A stretch of 64,000 nt of DNA from Stieleria varia (lineage in GTDB: Bacteria > Planctomycetota > Planctomycetia > Pirellulales > Pirellulaceae), in assembly GCF_038443385.1 (NCBI RefSeq), contig NZ_CP151726.1, forward strand, positions 558,001 through 622,000, read 5' to 3'. Position 1 is the stretch's first letter. Every line of letters starts with the position of its first letter. Below the pieces are notes generated by a model. The model ran no database searches. It saw only the letters and a list, made by a program, of their open reading frames with translations, and had not been told where the DNA came from. Positions 1-8,888 of the stretch are shown one piece after another. The position numbers and the translations under genes were made by a program.

Positions 1-438
<438 letters not shown>

Positions 439-478
439 CGGGATGGTTTCGCCCCTCGATTCGTTTGATCATTGATTG

Positions 479-2236
479 ATGATGGACATTGTCAGCACCG
501 ACGACATCCGGTCTGCAGGCCCGTTGCCGCACGCTCAGAGCGTGACGTTTGACGGACCGATACCGCTGGAGCTCGGCGCGGAGTTGCCCGGCGTCACGTG
601 CGCCTACGAGACGTGGGGAACTCTCAACGCCGATTCCTCCAACGCGGTGCTGGTGTGTCATGCCATCTCGGGCGATTCCCATGTCGCCCGTCACGATCAG
701 AACGACGATCCGGGTTGGTGGGAGTATTTGATTGGTCCGGGCAAGGCCATCGATACCGATCGACTGTTTGTCGTCTGTCCGAACGTGTTGGGCGGATGTC
801 GCGGCACCACCGGTCCCGGTGAAATCGATCCCAAGTCGGGACGGCCGTACGGGGCGGAGTTCCCCAGGATTACGATCGGCGACATGGTCTCGGTTCAAAA
901 ACGGTTGGCCGAGCATCTGGGCATCACGCGTTGGCGGGCGATCGTGGGTGGTTCACTCGGCGGGCACCAAGCGATGACTTGGGTAGCACGCTATCCAAAA
1001 TCCACTGACTTGTGCGTCATCATCGCCTCCTCGCCTCGCTTGACCAATCAAGCACTTGGGTTCGACGTGATCGCTCGCAACGCGATCCAAACGGATCCGT
1101 ACTACGCGGGCGGACAGTATTACGACCAGCCACAACGTCCGGACACTGGTTTGGCGATCGCTCGAATGCTCGGTCACATCACTTATCTATCCAGCGAAGT
1201 GATGGAAGAAAAGTTTGACCCCGATCGACACGATCCACGTCAGATCGCATCGATCTTTGAGCAGCGATTCAGCATCGGATCGTATCTTGCCCATCAAGGT
1301 CAAAAATTCACCACACGTTTCGACGCAAACAGTTACCTGTCAATATCGATGGCGATGGACTTGTTCGATCTCGGCACCAATCGATTGCAACTGATGGAAC
1401 GTTTCGATGAGGCCGACTGTGAGTTTCTGTTGGTGAGCTTTAGCAGTGATTGGTTGTTTACGCCTGCGCAGTCACGTGAGATCGTCAACGCGTTGACGGC
1501 GCTTGACAAACCGGTGACCTATGCCGAAATCACGTCGCCGCGTGGTCACGACTCTTTTTTGATTCCCGATGACATCGAGCAGTATGCGCCGTTGGTTCAA
1601 GCTCGTTTGGAAGACCACTGTAATGAACCGGTGAAGCTTTCGGCGGTCGAACAATTGATTTTGGAATTGATCACCCCCGAGGCTTCCGTTTTGGACTTGG
1701 GCTGCGGTGACGGCAACCTCTTGTCTGCGTTGCGGTCGCGTGGGAATGAAAAGATCGTGGGTGTCGAAGTCGCTCAAGCCAACATCTTGCACGCAGCGGC
1801 GAGGGGGCTGCGTGTTATCGATTATGACCTCAATCACGGGTTGCCAGCGTTCATCGATGGCCAGTTCGATTTTGTGGTGCTCAGTGCGACGCTGCAGGCG
1901 GTGGCCAACGTGGAGCAGCTCTTCCATGAAATGCTGCGGGTCGGACGAAAAGTCATCGTCAGTTTTCCCAATTTTGCTTACCGGGCATTGCGAGAAGATT
2001 ACGTCGCTCGTGGCCGCTCGCCCAAGGCCCCCGGGGAGTTCAGCCACGAATGGTACAACACTCCGAACCGTCGTTTCCCCAGCATCGCCGACGTGCATGA
2101 TTTGTGTCGCGAAAAGGGGATTGTGATGCAGCGAGAGATCTATTTTGACTCAGAAACTCAAGCCCAGATCTCACCCGATGACGATCCTAACCTGAACGCA
2201 GACACTGCGATCTTGGTTCTGGCTCGCAATGGCTGA
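479..2236 (+). CDS. metX: Homoserine O-acetyltransferase fused to a MetW methyltransferase-like domain
   Basis: 585 residues from ATG 479 (ATG 482 and TTG 476 are alternatives). Residues ~15-375 are an alpha/beta-hydrolase MetX domain. The nucleophile elbow is GGSLGG (Ser159), the acid is in SSDW (Asp324) and the base is in RGHDSF (His357). It acetylates homoserine with acetyl-CoA. Residues ~385-585 are a MetW-type Rossmann domain with VLDLGCGDG (404-412), VSFPNF and a YNTPNRRFPS segment. MetX is usually ~370 residues and MetW ~200, so the length equals the sum of two normally separate proteins. No frame break occurs at the junction. The gene follows metY, so substrate-making and substrate-using steps are co-transcribed. 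What MetW does is not firmly known; it is a conserved metX partner in many bacteria. Confidence 0.93.
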   Translation: MMDIVSTDDIRSAGPLPHAQSVTFDGPIPLELGAELPGVTCAYETWGTLNADSSNAVLVCHAISGDSHVARHDQNDDPGWWEYLIGPGKAIDTDRLFVVCPNVLGGCRGTTGPGEIDPKSGRPYGAEFPRITIGDMVSVQKRLAEHLGITRWRAIVGGSLGGHQAMTWVARYPKSTDLCVIIASSPRLTNQALGFDVIARNAIQTDPYYAGGQYYDQPQRPDTGLAIARMLGHITYLSSEVMEEKFDPDRHDPRQIASIFEQRFSIGSYLAHQGQKFTTRFDANSYLSISMAMDLFDLGTNRLQLMERFDEADCEFLLVSFSSDWLFTPAQSREIVNALTALDKPVTYAEITSPRGHDSFLIPDDIEQYAPLVQARLEDHCNEPVKLSAVEQLILELITPEASVLDLGCGDGNLLSALRSRGNEKIVGVEVAQANILHAAARGLRVIDYDLNHGLPAFIDGQFDFVVLSATLQAVANVEQLFHEMLRVGRKVIVSFPNFAYRALREDYVARGRSPKAPGEFSHEWYNTPNRRFPSIADVHDLCREKGIVMQREIYFDSETQAQISPDDDPNLNADTAILVLARNG

Positions 2237-2402
2237 GCCGTGACGCGCAAGCCGCCGGGCATTACGCCCATTGAGCATCCATTTCAGTGCATTAAACCCG
2301 CGACCTGACGGCCAGCGGCTCAGGACGAGATTGCGAGTCCTGATGCACGGGACTCGTGACCTCGTCCACTACGAAATGCGTCACTTATTGATTGGGCTTT
2401 GC

Positions 2403-3266
2403 CTACTTGCCGTCCCAGAAATCCAGGACGCGGACTTTGTCCAGGACCGGTTGGAGGACTTCGACAAATGCCAAGTGGTCCTTGTGGGGCAAGTAGGTTT
2501 CACGTCCTTCTTCGCTGTCAAACGTGACCAGGAAACAATGCGTGAATCCTTCGTCGTGCTTCTCGGGGCTGTTGTTTTTGCCCCATTCAAAGGCTTTGAT
2601 CGTGTCGATCTTGGAGGGCAACGCGGCAAAGGCTTCTTCGACTTTGGCAACAGCCTCCGGATCGGCGTCGTCTTTGAACTTAAAGAACACGGCGTGTTGG
2701 AGAGGCTTGTCGATCTTGGGTTGCTCGGTATCTCCCCAATAATCGATCACGAATACTTTGGCCATGTGGGGACGCAACACGTCGCCGAACGCTTTGTGTG
2801 CCGGGTGGGGCAAGTACGTCTCACGTCCCGCTTCGTCCGCAAAGGTCAACAAGAAACAGTGAGTGAATCCGTCATCCAAGCCTTCGGGGCTGTTGTTGGT
2901 GCCCCATTGAAAATCGATGATCTCCGGCACCTTTTCGGGCAAGGCCTCGAATGCCTGCACGACGCCGTTGATGTCGTCCTCCGTCGCGGTCTCCTTGAAT
3001 CCAAAGAACACGGCGTGACGCAACAAGCCGGTGCGGGGGGGCTCGGCGGCGGCTTGATCGTCGGTCACAGTGGTTTCGCTGGGGGTTTCGCTGGAGGATT
3101 CGTTCACGGGCTCGGTCGTGGTTTGGGTTTCTGTTGTCGCATCCGGCGTCGTGCCGCTCGGTTCGACTTCTGGTTTTTGGCAGCCGGCCAGGACAGCGAT
3201 CATACACAGCAGGAGCGGCAGCATCGGTTTGGAAAACCACGCTCCGTGGCGGACGTGAAACGACAT
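2403..3266 (-). CDS. Lipoprotein with two tandem Dabb (stress-responsive alpha/beta-barrel) domains
   Basis: 287 residues if started at the ATG ending at 3266, which gives a basic n-region, a hydrophobic core and a lipobox (LAGC, Cys29). A longer in-frame ATG at 3338 would bury the signal peptide. An acidic Thr/Ser/Glu-rich linker (30-80) is followed by two ~95-residue repeats (about 83-180 and 190-287). Both contain the series HAVFF.FK, NNSPE, GFTHCFL.TF, GRETYLPH and a terminal D.W. This pattern is that of Dabb domains, small ferredoxin-like folds that normally dimerise. Here the two copies probably form an internal dimer anchored in a membrane. The ligand or reaction cannot be told from sequence. 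The gene is convergent with metX and divergent from thpR. Confidence 0.8.
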   Translation of the reverse strand: MSFHVRHGAWFSKPMLPLLLCMIAVLAGCQKPEVEPSGTTPDATTETQTTTEPVNESSSETPSETTVTDDQAAAEPPRTGLLRHAVFFGFKETATEDDINGVVQAFEALPEKVPEIIDFQWGTNNSPEGLDDGFTHCFLLTFADEAGRETYLPHPAHKAFGDVLRPHMAKVFVIDYWGDTEQPKIDKPLQHAVFFKFKDDADPEAVAKVEEAFAALPSKIDTIKAFEWGKNNSPEKHDEGFTHCFLVTFDSEEGRETYLPHKDHLAFVEVLQPVLDKVRVLDFWDGK

Positions 3267-3517
3267 GAGGTCAAAATCCAATTGGAGGTAAGGGGGGGCA
3301 AAACGGTGGGCGGCGTGATGCCTGGTGGTGGAGTGCACTGCCCGGCAGCAGGCCAGATTCTATCAAGATCGTCGCACGTTGTTCAGATGGAGGCGTTGTC
3401 GTTCAGCTGGAAGAGTTGTTGCTGGGCGCGGTCATGGCAGAAAAACGGCGTTCCCCTTACCCTTGTGGGCTGACGTTCCCTTCCGCTCGCCCTCACAACC
3501 AAGCCCCGTATCCTTTG

Positions 3518-4087
3518 ATGAAAACGATTCGGTCGTTCATATCGGTCCCGCTCGCCCCGCTGATCACCGCGGGTGCGGCCAAGCTGATCAAGAAGCTCAA
3601 GCCGTTTGACGAGGGCATCAAATGGGTGCCGCTAGACAACTTTCACCTGACGCTCAAATTCTTGGGTGAAGTCGACAACACCGAGGTTCCCACGATCTGC
3701 AATCGCTTGCGAGAGATCGCAGAAGACTACGATCCCTTTGAACTGTCGTTCGCCGGGATGCGGGCCATGCCCAGTGGGCAGCGACCGCGGATTTTGAGCG
3801 TCAAGGTCGCCGACGAATCCGGCAGTCTGGTTCAATTGGTCGGCGAATTGGAAACCTCAATGGCCGACCTGGGATTCAAACAAGAGCCGCGGGACTACGT
3901 TCCCCACCTGACCCTGGGGCGCACACGCAGCAACACGCGGCGTGTGTCTGAGGCGGTGATCGCGGAAATGGAGCGTCTGGGCGACTATCACTTGGGCGAA
4001 CAGGTCGTCGATGAAATCCAATTGATGGCGAGTTTTTTGGATAAAGGCGGGCCGACTTACCAAACCATGGACACGATCGAGTTGTGA
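3518..4087 (+). CDS. thpR: RNA 2',3'-cyclic phosphodiesterase (LigT/2H family)
   Basis: 189 residues from ATG 3518, where the protein opens with the usual MKTIRSFISVPL; the frame continues upstream but without family features. Both signature HxTL motifs of the 2H phosphoesterase superfamily are present, at His43 (NFHLTLKFLGE) and His130 (YVPHLTLGRTR). This is the normal spacing and full length. The family opens 2',3'-cyclic phosphates on RNA ends and was first found as a tRNA half ligase. The protein has no signal peptide and should be cytosolic. It ends just before the inverted-repeat element at 4116. Confidence 0.9.
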   Translation: MKTIRSFISVPLAPLITAGAAKLIKKLKPFDEGIKWVPLDNFHLTLKFLGEVDNTEVPTICNRLREIAEDYDPFELSFAGMRAMPSGQRPRILSVKVADESGSLVQLVGELETSMADLGFKQEPRDYVPHLTLGRTRSNTRRVSEAVIAEMERLGDYHLGEQVVDEIQLMASFLDKGGPTYQTMDTIEL

Positions 4088-4115
4088 TTCTGAGTCGAAA
4101 TCTCGACAGCCTGCT

Positions 4116-4294
4116 AGCCCGGATTATTCACGCGACCCACTACGGTCTTCGCAATACGTTTGCACGAAACGGTTTGCGCGTATTGGTGCGAAAACAGTCT
4201 GCGCATATGAGCCGCCACGCGATAGCGTCCGGTTCTCACGCCTATACTCGGGAACCGGACGCTATCGCGTGCCGGCTGATGAATAATCCGGGCT
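4116..4294. repeat. MITE-like inverted-repeat element, copy A (179 bp)
   Basis: The ends are perfect 15-bp inverted repeats, AGCCCGGATTATTCA at 4116-4130 and its complement at 4280-4294. Inside lies a 19-bp perfect hairpin (arms 4217-4235 and 4252-4270, containing CGATAGCGTCCGG). The same element recurs in opposite orientation at 16888-17028 and 26494-26660. The dinucleotide TA sits at the left boundary. An open reading frame runs through the element into the kinase gene, but the matching frame in copy C encodes the same nonsense peptide. That shared reading follows from the repeat and is not evidence of a gene. Confidence 0.85.
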
Positions 4295-4317
4295 CGGTCG
4301 GCCCGCTTGGATATAGA

Positions 4318-6597
4318 ATGGTTCGCATGGATTCCACGATACGTAGCGATCTGATCGATGCACCGGCGACACCCTCGCTCGGGCGTTCGACGCTGCTCGA
4401 GGCGGTCAAGCGTGGTCAGCTCGGTCCGTTGTCTCCGGGTGTAGTCGCACTCGTCACGCTGGTCCTGATTGTGGCGACCCTGTACGTCGGTTGGTCGGTC
4501 CGTCAAGCGATGCGAAGTCTGATCCGAGATTCGATCTCGACCGTGTTGGCGGCAAACGTCGCGGCACTGGAGCTGTGGCTGGGTGAGCAAGCCGACACGG
4601 TAGAGCGGCTGTCACAGGATCGACGATTCGAACCATGGCTGAATCAAGTCATCGCGTCCTCCGGCGACGTGGACAGCAACGATGCACCGCAACTGCTCAC
4701 TCAAGAAGTCTCTGACTTGGGATACGAGGGCTGGGCATTGCTCAACGCCTCGGGGAGAGTCCTGGCAAGCAATCAAACGGATGCGATCGGCAAGCAATTC
4801 GATTTGCCGCGAGAAACGGTTGTCAAGCTGGGCGAAGGTTTGCAGGTAATCTCACAACCGTTCGAGGTCTTGGGGGCAATCACACCTGAACCTACGATCG
4901 AAAATAAACCGCAATCGCCGGAAATTGGCTCGCCCGAGGTCATCATGTGCGCCCTGTCACCGCTGCGTCAGGGCATGCAGTTGCAGGGTATCTTGGCATT
5001 GATCATCGATCCCTCACAACAGTTTTCTCAAATCTTGAGCGTTGCCCGGATCGGTGGCAGCGGAGAGACCTACGCGTTCGACAGTCGCGCGGTGCTGTTG
5101 TCACGCAGCCGATTTGAAATCCAGTTGAGACAAGCTGGATTGCTGAAAGACAACCAATCCAGTCCGCTCAGCGTTCACGTCCGTGATCCTGGTGTCGATA
5201 TTCGCAATCAGGCACTCGACAACCCCAATCCACAATCGTGGCCAATGACGCTGATGGCTGATCACGCAACACGTGGTGGAACGGGGGACAATGTCGTCGG
5301 ATACAACGACTACCGCGGCGTACCCGTGATCGGAGTGTGGCGATGGTTGCCCAAGTACGGGATCGGCGTGACGACGGAACTGGACGTGGACGAAGCCTAC
5401 GCGCCAATGAGCGTGTTTCGCAATTCTTTCCTCGCCTTGCTGGCGTTGGTGCTGATCTCCAGCGGCAGCATGCTGGCCTTGGCATCGGTATTGCGCCGAT
5501 TGGACAAGTCCAACGATCCTCAATACGGCATCTCACGCCGCCTGGGACAATACGAGTTGGGTCAAAAGATCGGACGCGGCGGCATGGGACTTGTCTACCG
5601 TGGTCAACACCGCGTGCTGAAACGAGACGTCGCGATCAAAGTGCTTGAGTACACCGAGGCAACCGAGCGGTCGTTGGCCAGGTTTCAACGCGAAGTTCGC
5701 TTGACCGCACAGTTGCAGCATCCCAACACGATCAGCATCTATGATTGCGGGCAAACTCCCGAAGGCACTTTCTTCTACGTCATGGAACTGATCGACGGGA
5801 TCTCGTTGCAGCAGTTGGTCGACTACTACGGACGACAGCCGGCCGAACGCGTGATCTATTTGTTGATTCAGGTCTGCGATTCGATCGCAGAAGCCCACGC
5901 GTCGGGGATGGTTCACCGCGACATCAAACCGGCGAACATCTTGCTCGCCTCTCGCGCGGGTCAACACGATTTGATCAAGGTCTTGGATTTTGGACTGGCC
6001 AAGCAGATCGATCACGAGACGATGCAGTTGACGCGAGCCGAATCATTGACCGGCACACCGCTGTACATGTCACCCGAATCGGTACGTGACGCTTCATTGG
6101 CCAGTCAACAAAGCGACATCTACTCCATCGGTTCGGTCGGCTACATGTTGCTGACCGCGTTGGCGCCGTTTGCGGGAGACTCGTCGGCGGATATCTGCGC
6201 CAAGAAGCTGCACGAGGACCCGATCCCGCCTGCGAAACGGCTTGCCGGCGATTTTCCGGACGATTTGGTTGAGATCCTGATGCAATGCTTACACCGCGAT
6301 CCAGAGAAGCGGCCACAATCGGCGAGGGAGCTGGCACGTCGGCTCTCTCGATGCAAAAACAGCCCGCATTGGAGACAAGGCGACGCCGCGTTATGGTGGC
6401 GTGAAGTCTTCGACGGGCCCACACTGGACGATATGAGTGCGCTCATTGACGACCAAGGCTCCAATGACCAACCCAGGGATGATCGCCTTAGAGGTCATCA
6501 TGTTGGAGAAACTGCACGACGACCACATGACACGGCGGTCAACGAGCTGGTTCATGCAGTTGCGATCAAACACAATGAACCGACGCCCAGAGTGTGA
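4318..6597 (+). CDS. Transmembrane Ser/Thr protein kinase with extracytoplasmic sensor domain
   Basis: 759 residues from ATG 4318 (or ATG 4327), chosen because upstream sequence is repeat element. TM1 lies at ~38-61 and TM2 at ~370-392. The ~310 residues between them look like a Cache-type sensor, ending in a VGYNDYRGVPVIG...W.P.YGIGVTTE segment typical of dCache. The C-terminal half is a Hanks-type kinase: glycine loop GRGGMG (419-424), VAIK Lys441, HRDIKPAN (533-540) and DFG (557-559). All catalytic residues are intact. A His/Asp-rich tail follows the kinase lobe. The kinase presumably signals external ligand binding to cytosolic targets. It ends 65 bp before the GTPase operon on the same strand, so it may regulate that operon or be co-transcribed with it. 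Confidence 0.88.
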   Translation: MVRMDSTIRSDLIDAPATPSLGRSTLLEAVKRGQLGPLSPGVVALVTLVLIVATLYVGWSVRQAMRSLIRDSISTVLAANVAALELWLGEQADTVERLSQDRRFEPWLNQVIASSGDVDSNDAPQLLTQEVSDLGYEGWALLNASGRVLASNQTDAIGKQFDLPRETVVKLGEGLQVISQPFEVLGAITPEPTIENKPQSPEIGSPEVIMCALSPLRQGMQLQGILALIIDPSQQFSQILSVARIGGSGETYAFDSRAVLLSRSRFEIQLRQAGLLKDNQSSPLSVHVRDPGVDIRNQALDNPNPQSWPMTLMADHATRGGTGDNVVGYNDYRGVPVIGVWRWLPKYGIGVTTELDVDEAYAPMSVFRNSFLALLALVLISSGSMLALASVLRRLDKSNDPQYGISRRLGQYELGQKIGRGGMGLVYRGQHRVLKRDVAIKVLEYTEATERSLARFQREVRLTAQLQHPNTISIYDCGQTPEGTFFYVMELIDGISLQQLVDYYGRQPAERVIYLLIQVCDSIAEAHASGMVHRDIKPANILLASRAGQHDLIKVLDFGLAKQIDHETMQLTRAESLTGTPLYMSPESVRDASLASQQSDIYSIGSVGYMLLTALAPFAGDSSADICAKKLHEDPIPPAKRLAGDFPDDLVEILMQCLHRDPEKRPQSARELARRLSRCKNSPHWRQGDAALWWREVFDGPTLDDMSALIDDQGSNDQPRDDRLRGHHVGETARRPHDTAVNELVHAVAIKHNEPTPRV

Positions 6598-6662
6598 ATG
6601 CTCCCTGAGGCTACCCGCAAAACAAATCCCCCCACTGTATCCCCATCCCCGCTGGAATCCCC

Positions 6663-8801
6663 ATGTTTGGTTTCGGTCGCGAATCCAAGAAACCGCCGAT
6701 CGACTGGCTGAGACTGCTGGCGTTGCTGGAAGACGACGACCAACGGGCAGCGGTTGTGCGTTTGTTTCCGGATGAGGGACGAGAAAGTTATCTGACGGCG
6801 CTCAAGCGGATGGATCCGCAACTGGCACAGGACGTGACCGCATTGGGGCGGCAAGTTTTTAACAGTATCAAATTGGCCGAGTATCCCACGCTCGCCGTTG
6901 CCGGAATGCTCAACAGCGGCAAGACGAGTTTGGTCGCTTCTTTCCTCAGCCCGGCTGGTCGAGCCAGAACCTTGCGCGGCAGCGGCAACGGCCAAGGTAC
7001 CCATCGCTTTGTCCTCTGGTTGCCCAGTCAGTGGCGTCAAGATGCGGAGCTGTGGAATCTGCTGCTGGCTGACTTCGGCGACGCCGTCGGTCATCCACCT
7101 GAGTTGTTGGCCGAAACGCCTGAAGCGGCTCACGCCCAGTACAACAATCGCATCGGCGATGAATCTGCTATCTCGGTGCCGCTGGTCGCTACTGACGACG
7201 CGCTCAATGAGTTGGGCGTTGGTTTGCTGGATTGCCCAGACATCGTTTCCGATGCGGCATTCGGTTTGGGCTCTCCCGAGACTCGTCGCGAATTGCTCGG
7301 ACGAGCATCGACATTCTGCTCCGCTTTCTTGGTCGTCTCCTCTGCGCAGTCCTGTCGCGACGTCACGCTCGGCGATTTATTGCGCATTGCCGCGGATTTG
7401 ATGCCCGGCATCCCACGCTTGTTGGCCGTCAACCAAATCCGCCCACCACAAACGCCGGATGAAGTCTTGGAGACGTTTGGTCCGCTGGCTGAGAAGCACG
7501 GCATCGACAAGATCTTTGCGGCATACGATTTCGATGTGCCAGCGAGCGCTCCGTTCATTCCCAAACGGGATACCGGACTGACTTGGGAAATGAGCGGCGA
7601 GGGAGCAGGCGGCGGGGGATCTGGCGGCGGGGCAGCAGACGGCCAGGCGGAACAGTTGCCGATCTTCTTTTCACTTTCCCAAAACGCAGACGACAATCCG
7701 CCCGCCGAGATCTCTGACAACCGTTTGTTGATCCATTTGCCCGCGCAGTTGGATCGCTCCAATGCATCCGAGCGATTTTTAAGTGGTCGTCAACAGGCTT
7801 TGCGTCGGGTCATCTGGGAGCAAGGCTACCCGGCAATCACCAAGAACGTCGATGAATCCGTTGAGCGAACTCAGCGGGCTCGGGAATGCTTGCTGAAGGT
7901 CGCAACGGAAGTGTTCACGCACACGGCGCCCGGAGGCGAGATCAAAGAGTTGCGGATGCACCAGAGTGAGCGAATCTTGCGACAACTGTCGGAGTCGTTT
8001 TGCGAAACCGCGCCGTGGTACGCGCGGTGGGGAGTCCGGGTCAACACGTTCATCAGTGGCAAAGTCAAAGGCGCAAGTGACGTGATCCGACGCTGGGCAC
8101 CGTCGGCGATCGCGCAAAGGTTCGCCGACGAGATGCGTGAGAAACTGCGTCGCGGCGAAGTCGGCCGGTTGATCAGTGCCGAGCAGTTGTCCGATCGGAT
8201 TTCGGCCTACGGTGGCCCGATGGTGTTGTCCAATTGGTTTGACGCCAGGGGAAACGAAAAAGATGCAAAGGCATGGCACGCCGCACTGGGCACCGCGATC
8301 GAGCGTTTCGAACATGATGACTTCACCGTCCTGGATCCCAAGCGTCTGGACGACGCCGTGCGTCAGATGTGGAAAGAAGTCCCGATGAGCAAGAAAATGG
8401 TTGCCGGACTCACTCCGCTGGCTGCCAGCTTGGCCGCCTTTGGCAGCGTCATGATGCTGCCCATCGATGGCGGAGCGACGGTGCTGGCGGCCGCATCGAT
8501 TCCCGAGCTTTTTGCCGCCGCCGGTTTGACGGCGATGGCCGCGATGTGGTCGGGCGGCCAGAACACGCGTATGATCGGCCGACAAGCCGCTTCCCAGCAA
8601 CTGGCGGACTTTCACGCGGTATTGTGTGATACCCTGGGTGTCGCACGCAACAAGCAGTCGCCCGACATCCGAGTCGGTGGCGCCAAATTGACGTTGCCCC
8701 AGCCCACTGCTCCCGTCAAAACATCTGCCAACGGGACGATTCCCCTGTATCGCGTGGGCGATTCCTTTGTCAAAGAGTTGCAGGCAATGCTACCACGCTG
8801 A
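6663..8801 (+). CDS. Membrane-associated P-loop GTPase-like protein (first of a pair)
   Basis: 712 residues from ATG 6663. An N-terminal helical region precedes a P-loop GMLNSGKT (81-88), a G3-like LLDCPD (Asp190) and a G4-position NQIR (257-260) in place of NKxD. Specificity for GTP is therefore uncertain. A Gly-rich linker (311-330) separates the NTPase core from a long helical region and a hydrophobic stretch near residues 590-650 (LTPLAASLAAFGSV... and IPELFAAAGLTAMAAMW) that could enter the membrane. The layout (P-loop head, helical stalk, hydrophobic hairpin) resembles dynamin-like or YcjX/DUF697-type proteins, but I cannot assign a family. It is 87 bp upstream of a second P-loop protein with the same general plan, which suggests the two act together. 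Confidence 0.65.
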   Translation: MFGFGRESKKPPIDWLRLLALLEDDDQRAAVVRLFPDEGRESYLTALKRMDPQLAQDVTALGRQVFNSIKLAEYPTLAVAGMLNSGKTSLVASFLSPAGRARTLRGSGNGQGTHRFVLWLPSQWRQDAELWNLLLADFGDAVGHPPELLAETPEAAHAQYNNRIGDESAISVPLVATDDALNELGVGLLDCPDIVSDAAFGLGSPETRRELLGRASTFCSAFLVVSSAQSCRDVTLGDLLRIAADLMPGIPRLLAVNQIRPPQTPDEVLETFGPLAEKHGIDKIFAAYDFDVPASAPFIPKRDTGLTWEMSGEGAGGGGSGGGAADGQAEQLPIFFSLSQNADDNPPAEISDNRLLIHLPAQLDRSNASERFLSGRQQALRRVIWEQGYPAITKNVDESVERTQRARECLLKVATEVFTHTAPGGEIKELRMHQSERILRQLSESFCETAPWYARWGVRVNTFISGKVKGASDVIRRWAPSAIAQRFADEMREKLRRGEVGRLISAEQLSDRISAYGGPMVLSNWFDARGNEKDAKAWHAALGTAIERFEHDDFTVLDPKRLDDAVRQMWKEVPMSKKMVAGLTPLAASLAAFGSVMMLPIDGGATVLAAASIPELFAAAGLTAMAAMWSGGQNTRMIGRQAASQQLADFHAVLCDTLGVARNKQSPDIRVGGAKLTLPQPTAPVKTSANGTIPLYRVGDSFVKELQAMLPR

Positions 8802-8888
8802 TCGTGGCGACCATTTTGACGCCGACGTCACACCGGTCCTTATTCATCATCATTTCACCAGCATCACGCCAAACTGTCTGGCTCACTC

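Noticed and set aside
2271-3473. 400-codon plus-strand frame opposite the Dabb lipoprotein
   Set aside because: It is the antisense of a clear lipoprotein with repeated domains, and shows no domain or start signal of its own.
4084-4317. 78-codon N-terminal extension of the kinase reading frame
   Set aside because: It lies inside MITE copy A, and the same peptide appears from copy C in a non-coding gap, so the kinase start was moved to 4318.
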